Positions 1 through 4,882 of a stretch of 9,906 nt of DNA are shown one piece after another. Origin of the DNA: a bacterium (GTDB lineage: Bacteria > Cyanobacteriota > Vampirovibrionia > Gastranaerophilales > Gastranaerophilaceae); contig SFZC01000074.1 of assembly GCA_004558955.1 (NCBI GenBank), positions 1-9,906 of the forward strand, given 5' to 3'. Each line of letters starts with the position of its first letter. Position 1 is the stretch's first letter. A model generated the notes under the pieces. It did no database searches, was not told the origin of the DNA, and saw only the letters and a list, made by a program, of their open reading frames with translations. A program made the translations under genes and the position numbers.

Positions 1-271
1 TTGTGCTAAGATATTCTTTTTCTTTATCACCTTTTACATACATTTTACCGTCAGCCATAACATGGATAATAAAGATATCAGGATTTCAAATCTGCAAATT
101 ATAATGATACGGACGGGGCTAAGATTTATGTTGACGTAAATGGTGATGAAGGCCCAAACTGTATCAATAGTCACGTTACTGATTGTAATCCTGATATCTT
201 TATTATCCATGTTATGGCTGACGGTAAAATGTATGTAAAAGGTGATAAAGAAAAAGAATATCTTAGCACAA
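1..271. repeat. Perfect 85-bp inverted repeat at window edge (arms 1-85 and 187-271)
   Basis: Bases 1-85 are the exact reverse complement of bases 187-271, with a 101-base spacer (86-186). Base 86 (c) faces base 186 (t), where the match ends. The right arm is coding sequence of the pilin-like fragment that ends at 300. The left arm is a flipped copy of that same coding sequence and puts stops in the gene's frame at 7-9, 49-51 and 67-72. The outer ends of the arms coincide with base 1, so the repeat may continue outside the window. A perfect match with no divergence suggests a contig-end fold-back or chimeric join rather than an old biological palindrome. A recent inversion-duplication cannot be excluded. 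Confidence 0.95.
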
Positions 272-300
272 GTAAGCTTTCTAAAGACCGTGGCGAATAA
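86..300 (+). pseudogene. C-terminal fragment of a pilin-like protein, 5' part lost at the inverted repeat
   Basis: In frame 1 the sequence reads ...SANYNDTDGAKIYVDVNG, then DEGPNC, a DIFIIHVMADGKMYV segment and a KDRGE terminus, ending in a double stop (298-303). The DVNG-x-EG-x-NC motif followed by a D-x-FI-x-[FH]-x3-G strand also occurs in the minus-strand pilin-like protein nearby (VDVNGPEGKNC, then RFIYFIKTNG). This fragment is therefore read as the tail of a paralogous type IV pilin/pseudopilin-like protein. No start codon, leader or hydrophobic helix is visible, because upstream of base 86 the sequence becomes the inverted copy of the gene's own 3' end. The intact gene presumably exists in the genome. 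Surface or periplasmic location is inferred from the paralogue. Confidence 0.75.
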
Positions 301-327
301 TAAAGCGAGTTTTGGAAGATATATAAG

Positions 328-362
328 CAAAGTGGGCGAAATGTCATCTCGCCCGCTTTTTT
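328..362 (+). terminator. Intrinsic terminator of the pilin-like fragment
   Basis: A 10-bp stem (AAGTGGGCGA at 330-339 pairing with TCGCCCGCTT at 349-358, one G-T wobble) encloses a 9-base loop and runs straight into six T residues (357-362). It lies 30 bases after the double stop at 300. On the minus strand the stem is followed by only three T residues, so it serves mainly the plus-strand gene, with weak use possible for the convergent gene that ends at 410. Confidence 0.85.
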
Positions 363-409
363 GTAACTTAGTTTTAAATAATATAAAAAAGTTTTATATA
401 TAAAATGTT

Positions 410-681
410 TTATTTTTCTACTGAAGTACTAAAGAACAAACTTTCTGTTCCTAATCGTACATCTTGTTGGTATAGTCCTTTAGGGTTACTGTCATTGTAT
501 GGAGTGATTTTATAGTCTCCTTTTCCGGTTGCATCGATTCTGTAGTCGTCTGCATACAAATTGCACCAGTGAATTGATGATGAGTTTTTAGTGTTGTCGA
601 TAGAAGTTGATTGTCCTGTGCTTGAGTTTATAACTGGACGTCCTGCACCATAGTTACTATCATTTGCAACTGTGCCGTTTT
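410..681 (-). pseudogene. Frame-shifted C-terminal tail (about 89 residues) of the pilin-like gene at 628-1722
   Basis: Reading the minus strand in the frame that ends at the TAA of 410-412 gives an open stretch including NGTVANDSNYGAGRPVINSS, then SIHWCNLYADDYRIDATG, KGDYKITPYND and a final LFFSTSVEK. It directly continues the upstream protein if one A is added to the AAAA run (plus-strand TTTT at 678-681), giving ...TTNKNGTVAND.... The resumed frame has a stop just upstream of this run, so the shift must fall between about 683 and 628. Repaired, the protein would be 437 residues. This may be a sequencing or assembly error in a homopolymer or a real mutation. The site does not look like a classical -1 slippery heptamer. 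Confidence 0.8.
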
Positions 682-1722
682 ATTTGTTGTTTTTGTGTAC
701 TTACATTTGTTTTTGAGTGTTGCATTTACACAATTTGTTGCTTTATCTTCGGCACAATTATCAATATCGAGTGTTACGCAGTAGGTTTTTCTTTTGTAAA
801 ACTTCAAATCCACATCAACATCACCTGAATAAATTGATACTCTTTTTTTATTTAGTGACCAGTTTGTATAATAGCCTCCGTTTGGTATCGCTTTTAACAT
901 GTATCGAGTGTTTGGTTGTAGGTTTTTAAATGCAGTGGGTGCGTTTGAATAAGTTGCATCGCTATCGCTTGTGTTAGTTCCTAAGTGTGCAATTTGTACG
1001 CTACCACCATTGTGACTGCAACTGCTTTCCGAACAGCCTTCACTTGTTACATTTACGTTGATTTGGAAGCTGTTTTTCTGAACGCTGGTTGGTTTTTCAA
1101 GTGAGATTGTGCCGTTTGTTTTTATAAAATAAATAAATCTGTCGGCATCTTGGGCAGAACATGTATGCTCAACTCCGAGAGCATCTTTGTATTTCTCGCC
1201 TTCAACGCAGTTTTTACCCTCAGGTCCGTTAACGTCAACCATAATTTCGGCGGCACCTTTTTTGAAGTCTGTAACGGGTAAATACCATTCAATACCGTCT
1301 TTTGCAGTGAAGGAGCGTTTGCCTCGAGCAAGTGTTGTTCCGCTTTCGTTTATTTGGTTTTCACAAACGATAGGTCCTGAACCTGATGCTACGACCATTC
1401 GGCTGGCAAAAAGTTCGCAGAATTTTGTATTGCCTTCGTAGTCATCCAATTTTTTTGTTGCAGGGTTGAAAATTGTTGCTTTTTCTGTATTTTGGAAGCC
1501 TACCGTAAACTCTTTTGTTTTGGGATACATAATATCGTCATCGTAGAGTTGGTTTACGATTTGTTGAACAAGGTAATCGGCTTTCTTTTTAGTTGTATCT
1601 TCTTTTGTAGGAATAATTTTATGTAATAAAGGCATTGTAATAGCCGCAATTACTCCGATAACCGCCAGTGCTATGAGCATTTCGGCAAGTGTAAAACCTT
1701 TTTTATCAGACTTCCTCGACAT
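628..1722 (-). CDS. Type IV pilin/pseudopilin-like protein (prepilin N-terminal motif), 364-residue open frame
   Basis: The protein starts MSRKSDKKG|FTLAEMLIALAVIGVIAA: a 9-residue basic leader ending in Gly, the prepilin peptidase cleavage site, Phe at +1, Glu at +5 (residue 14) and a hydrophobic helix. This is the signature of type IV pilins and type II secretion pseudopilins, which are processed by a PilD-type peptidase and anchored in the inner membrane before assembly. Residues about 30-210 form a pilin-like globular part with the VDVNGPEGKNC motif (162 onward) shared with the fragment at 86-300. From about residue 211 there is an added Cys-containing, probably beta-rich domain (NLQPNTRYMLKAIPNGGYY and neighbouring segments). 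The start at 1722 has a GAGGAG ribosome binding site about 8 bases upstream. A longer start at 1821 is rejected because it would lie upstream of the promoter at 1753-1781. The frame ends at 628 after an apparent one-base deletion; the tail continues in another frame to 410. Exact role unknown. Confidence 0.88.
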   Translation of the reverse strand: MSRKSDKKGFTLAEMLIALAVIGVIAAITMPLLHKIIPTKEDTTKKKADYLVQQIVNQLYDDDIMYPKTKEFTVGFQNTEKATIFNPATKKLDDYEGNTKFCELFASRMVVASGSGPIVCENQINESGTTLARGKRSFTAKDGIEWYLPVTDFKKGAAEIMVDVNGPEGKNCVEGEKYKDALGVEHTCSAQDADRFIYFIKTNGTISLEKPTSVQKNSFQINVNVTSEGCSESSCSHNGGSVQIAHLGTNTSDSDATYSNAPTAFKNLQPNTRYMLKAIPNGGYYTNWSLNKKRVSIYSGDVDVDLKFYKRKTYCVTLDIDNCAEDKATNCVNATLKNKCKYTKTTNKTAQLQMIVTMVQDVQL

Positions 1723-1752
1723 TATAAATCTCCTCGTGTTGTGTTGTTTATA

Positions 1753-1781
1753 ATTATAAATCATTTTCGTGAGATTTTCAA
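1753..1781 (-). promoter_or_regulatory. Sigma-70-type promoter for the minus-strand pilin-like gene
   Basis: On the minus strand TTGAAA (1776-1781) is separated by exactly 17 bases from a perfect TATAAT (1753-1758). Predicted transcription starts near 1746, giving a leader of about 24 bases that contains the GAGGAG ribosome binding site. This fixes the start codon at 1722. Confidence 0.85.
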
Positions 1782-1823
1782 GAGATTGACCTAAGTTGTA
1801 AAATGTAACAAAATTTAGCATGC

Positions 1824-1852
1824 TTGAAAAGCTTATAAAGATATGTTATCAT
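1824..1852 (+). promoter_or_regulatory. Sigma-70-type promoter for the three-gene glycine-rich pilin operon
   Basis: TTGAAA (1824-1829), a 17-base spacer and TATCAT (1847-1852, 5 of 6 to consensus) precede the first gene at 1930. Transcription would start near 1859 and leave a leader of about 70 bases. The -10 hexamer sits inside the left arm of the palindrome at 1843-1879. The promoter is back to back with the minus-strand promoter at 1753-1781, with about 42 bases between the -35 elements. Confidence 0.65.
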
Positions 1853-1879
1853 AGTAAATATATGTAAGTATGATAACAT
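1843..1879. promoter_or_regulatory. 11-bp perfect palindrome, candidate operator over the operon promoter
   Basis: ATGTTATCATA (1843-1853) and its exact reverse complement TATGATAACAT (1869-1879) are separated by 15 bases, so equivalent positions are 26 bp apart, about two and a half helical turns. The left arm covers the -10 hexamer and the right arm lies just past the predicted start site. Because the left arm would not be in the transcript, a DNA-level repressor site is more likely than an RNA hairpin. The binding protein is not identifiable from this window. Confidence 0.6.
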
Positions 1880-1929
1880 GAGTTTATTGTGCTCAACTTG
1901 GGTATGATGAATATATAAGAGGATATTTG

Positions 1930-3759
1930 ATGTTGGGAAGAACCTGTCAGAAGTTCAAAAGGTTTAATAAAGCATACAGTTTGGCGGAAGTTTTGGTCGT
2001 AATGGCGATAATTATGCTGATATTCTTGGCATTGCCGCCTGTGACGAAAAAAGTTTTTAAAATTACCGATACGAGAAAGGCTCACGGCAGATTTGAATGT
2101 TATTGGGACGTTGATGCTGATGGGAAAAAGGCTCTTTATTCTTATTATAGTGATGAAAGCGGTTTGATTGACGGACCTAAAAAAATTGATGGTGAAAAAT
2201 GTACGTTCACGCCTACTTCAAACACCTTGTATTATATGATTCACGCTGTCGGCGGTGGCGGAGCAGGTGCTGTTATTGCAACGCAAAAAGATGAACATGG
2301 TAATACTATCGTAACCGAAGATTTGACACCTAAAAACACAAAAGTTCAAGCTGTATCATATTTGGCAAAGTCTGCGGTAAATGCTTGGCCAAATTGGGTT
2401 TCTTGGTTAAGTCAGACTAATAAATGTAAAGAAATCCCTTGGCGAGCAAAAACGCCTACAGGCGAAGAATATTGTCCGTCAAAAGTTGTAAAAGACCAGT
2501 TTGATGTAAATACAATTTCTGATATGCAACAAGTAAGATACAGACTTAGTGGTTCGGCAGGGAAAGTTGTATCTTCATTTGTACCGCAATTACCGGGAAG
2601 TTTGAGAATGGACATTTACCCGGGGCAGGGCGGAGTTATTTCTCGTAAAGATTCCGGTTCTGGTAAAGACGGTACGGATACTGTTATTAAATATGTTTAT
2701 CCTGACGATACTGAGGGTATTCAGGCACTGAAGGCTGCAGGCGGAGCGGGCGGTAGCGGAGAAATTGATAGCCGTATGTCGTTCACTTTGGTTGGCGGAA
2801 AACCGACAGACTTTTTGATGAGTACAAAAACTTCTATTGCTAAAAAGCTTTCGGGATTTATTGACGTAATTGAAAGTTCTGAAAAATATGAAGCGATGAG
2901 ATCTCATGTTCCGTCTAACGCAGGTGATGGTGGTAGCGGAGAAACACAATTTGTTGCAGAAACTGCAGGAGAGGTTTTGTATGAATATGATAATAACGAT
3001 GGTGTTTTTAGATTTTCTCGTCGTTACGGTTCAAAATGGACGAATGTTACCAATATTTTGAGTACAAAATATTATACGGAAGATAACGTTTCAACAGTGG
3101 CTAATTGTGAGGCTAAGAAGGTAGCTTCTTTTGAGGCTGAGCGTACGGGCTATTGTGATTTGAACAAGGATGCGACAAACAACGCTAAACATGCGGGATA
3201 TTATAACAGGAAAGTCTATGATTGTGCTATCGGAGATATTCCTGAATCTGTTATTTCAAATATTTCGGCACTTACGCAGTATAAATATCCAAGAGTGGAT
3301 GGTAAATCCACTTCTTTGCCTGCCGCAGACAGAGAAAAAGTATGGCAAGTCTTTCGTGTCGTGAAAAACACGACAACTGGTGCTATATTAGGTACATATC
3401 CGATGTTTCCGAGTTCGTCATTATATTCTGACGGAACGGTTTATAATGACGATTATAGTCAATATAGTGACGGTTACAAATATAATAACAAATTGACACC
3501 GTTTTATGGATGTTATGTAAACGCTGATTATTTAACTTTGAAATGTAAGACTATAATGAAAGGTACTACATATAAAGAAGCGAATTTGGTACCTATTCAT
3601 GATTGTACGGTTAAAGATTCAAATAATTGGACTTGTTCAAACGGAGAAAAAGCGATGTGTTCAAACGGCGGAACAACTTATACAAATTGTACCGATGTTT
3701 CTAAGTTGAAATGTCCTGCTCATAATGGCGGAGATGGAGCGGTGGTAATCTTATGGTAA
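1930..3759 (+). CDS. Pseudopilin-like protein with glycine-rich adhesin-type domain (609 residues)
   Basis: First gene of the operon. The ATG at 1930 follows AAGAGGA by six bases; the in-frame TTG three bases earlier is too close to it. Residues 1-15 are a basic leader ending in Ala, followed by YSLAEVLVVMAIIMLIFLAL with Glu at mature position 5, a prepilin-type signal and membrane helix. The Ala at -1 instead of the usual Gly is atypical. Then come AHGRFECYWD (51-60), CTFTP (91-95), YYMIHAVGGGGAGA (101-114), IYPGQGG (229-235), GTDT (248-251), AAGGAGG (269-275), a Cys-containing variable part rich in Tyr, Asn and Thr (about 400-595), and the terminus GGDGAVVILW. The order matches glycine-rich domains of tail-fibre tips and bacterial surface proteins, here built on a pilin stem. 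It is probably exported and incorporated as a minor pilin or pseudopilin; a binding role is inferred. The stop overlaps the next gene. Confidence 0.88.
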   Translation: MLGRTCQKFKRFNKAYSLAEVLVVMAIIMLIFLALPPVTKKVFKITDTRKAHGRFECYWDVDADGKKALYSYYSDESGLIDGPKKIDGEKCTFTPTSNTLYYMIHAVGGGGAGAVIATQKDEHGNTIVTEDLTPKNTKVQAVSYLAKSAVNAWPNWVSWLSQTNKCKEIPWRAKTPTGEEYCPSKVVKDQFDVNTISDMQQVRYRLSGSAGKVVSSFVPQLPGSLRMDIYPGQGGVISRKDSGSGKDGTDTVIKYVYPDDTEGIQALKAAGGAGGSGEIDSRMSFTLVGGKPTDFLMSTKTSIAKKLSGFIDVIESSEKYEAMRSHVPSNAGDGGSGETQFVAETAGEVLYEYDNNDGVFRFSRRYGSKWTNVTNILSTKYYTEDNVSTVANCEAKKVASFEAERTGYCDLNKDATNNAKHAGYYNRKVYDCAIGDIPESVISNISALTQYKYPRVDGKSTSLPAADREKVWQVFRVVKNTTTGAILGTYPMFPSSSLYSDGTVYNDDYSQYSDGYKYNNKLTPFYGCYVNADYLTLKCKTIMKGTTYKEANLVPIHDCTVKDSNNWTCSNGEKAMCSNGGTTYTNCTDVSKLKCPAHNGGDGAVVILW

Positions 3760-4856
3760 TGAAAATGATGAAATTTAGGCTGGGATTTTCTTTATTTGAA
3801 ACATTCGTTGTAATGGCGATTGTAGGTATTTTTATCGCACTTATGGCGAATACTGTAGCACACCGTCCGAAAGCGAAATTAGCGTCAGAAGCTCACGGTC
3901 GTTTTGAGTGTTACTATGATGAAAGCGGGCAGTTATGGCAACAGTTGTTCACTGAAGGCAGTTCTCAAGGGAAAAAACTTGCTAAAAACAATGGTGGCAC
4001 TGAAACTACTTGTTCCTTTCAACCTCCGTATTATGCAAAATATATGATTATTGATGCCGTCGGCGGTGGTGCGGGCGGAGATTCCAGTAGCGGTGGTAGT
4101 GAAGGGCAATTTGTAAGTGCCTTTTATGACTATGTTGCAACAAGTTACAAAATTACTCCTGGAATAGGTGGATCAGCAAAAGTTGGTACTACTGCTCCTA
4201 AAAACGGTACTGATACAATAGTTTACGACCAAGACGGGAACAAACTTGTTACTGCATTAGGCGGAAAAACTACTGCTTCTTTGATAAATACAACTATTGA
4301 CGATGTCAAGAGCTGTGCAATTACCGATTGGTCAACAGTTGATGAATTTTGGTGTAATATTCCGCCGTCTTGTCAGGTAATGAACGGTAAAATCCAAGTA
4401 AGCTATTGTCGTAGTAAGGGGGCTTATGTAACCCGAGATATCGGTTATAAAACTACCAAAACTGATGGTACAGTTGAAATGGGTAACCCGAGATATATCG
4501 TAAATGATGTATATACTCAGCGGAAAGCAGGAACTTCTGACACTTGGGTTTATCACGATATTAGTGTTTTCAGTGACTATGATTCTGAGTCTTTAGACCC
4601 TACAAAAAATACAGGATTTGATCCGAAAAATGAATCAAAGAATTATATGTTGGATGACCCATATTCACCGTCTTTGTATATTATGGAATTGGTTATGGAA
4701 ACCAACGTTAAAGGTACTAGTTCTACAAAGTCAAATTTGGCAATGTTTGTTGAGAGTATGCAATACCCTTCAGGCGGTATAAAAGATGCTAATGTCGGTA
4801 TGGGCGGAGGTGCTAATCAGGCAGGCAAAGCCGGAGCAGTTTTATTTTTATGGTAA
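3753..4856 (+). CDS. Pseudopilin-like protein with glycine-rich adhesin-type domain (367 residues), compact paralogue
   Basis: Second gene of the operon. Its ATG overlaps the last 7 bases of the preceding gene, and a second in-frame ATG (3759) overlaps the stop by one base; both imply translational coupling. The GGAGCGGTGG stretch at 3736-3745 favours 3753. The leader ends in Gly (residue 11), giving G|FSLFETFVVMAIVGIFIAL with Glu at +5, the most canonical prepilin site of the three. Landmarks in the same order as its neighbours: AHGRFECYYD (47-56), CSFQPP (87-92), YMIIDAVGGGAGGD (97-110), ITPGIGG (134-140), NGTDT (151-155), ALGG (168-171) and the end GKAGAVLFLW. It is the shortest member and probably shows the minimal domain without large insertions. 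Role inferred as an extracellular minor pilin or tip component; it belongs to no family I can name with certainty beyond the N-terminal prepilin motif. Confidence 0.88.
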   Translation: MVMKMMKFRLGFSLFETFVVMAIVGIFIALMANTVAHRPKAKLASEAHGRFECYYDESGQLWQQLFTEGSSQGKKLAKNNGGTETTCSFQPPYYAKYMIIDAVGGGAGGDSSSGGSEGQFVSAFYDYVATSYKITPGIGGSAKVGTTAPKNGTDTIVYDQDGNKLVTALGGKTTASLINTTIDDVKSCAITDWSTVDEFWCNIPPSCQVMNGKIQVSYCRSKGAYVTRDIGYKTTKTDGTVEMGNPRYIVNDVYTQRKAGTSDTWVYHDISVFSDYDSESLDPTKNTGFDPKNESKNYMLDDPYSPSLYIMELVMETNVKGTSSTKSNLAMFVESMQYPSGGIKDANVGMGGGANQAGKAGAVLFLW

Positions 4857-4882
4857 GAATTTTGAAAGGATAAATATCGGGC

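Noticed and set aside
34..330. 98-residue minus-strand open frame across the inverted repeat
   Set aside because: It exists only because both arms are reverse complements of a plus-strand gene; its protein is low-complexity and hydrophobic with no start signal.
672..690. Programmed -1 ribosomal frameshift in the pilin-like gene
   Set aside because: The codons around the shift (AAT AAA ACG) do not form an X-XXY-YYZ slippery heptamer, and slipping back would pair the tRNAs poorly; a one-base deletion explains the data more simply.
1723..1821. N-terminal extension of the minus-strand pilin-like gene to an upstream ATG at 1821
   Set aside because: The extension spans the TTGAAA-17-TATAAT promoter and lacks a ribosome binding site; the internal ATG at 1722 has both GAGGAG and the prepilin leader directly after it.
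2412..2949. Overlapping antisense open frames inside the glycine-rich genes (also at 4332-4556, 5414-5623, 6741-6947 and 7090-7293)
   Set aside because: They are antisense to strong coding genes, lack ribosome binding sites and show no recognisable protein features.
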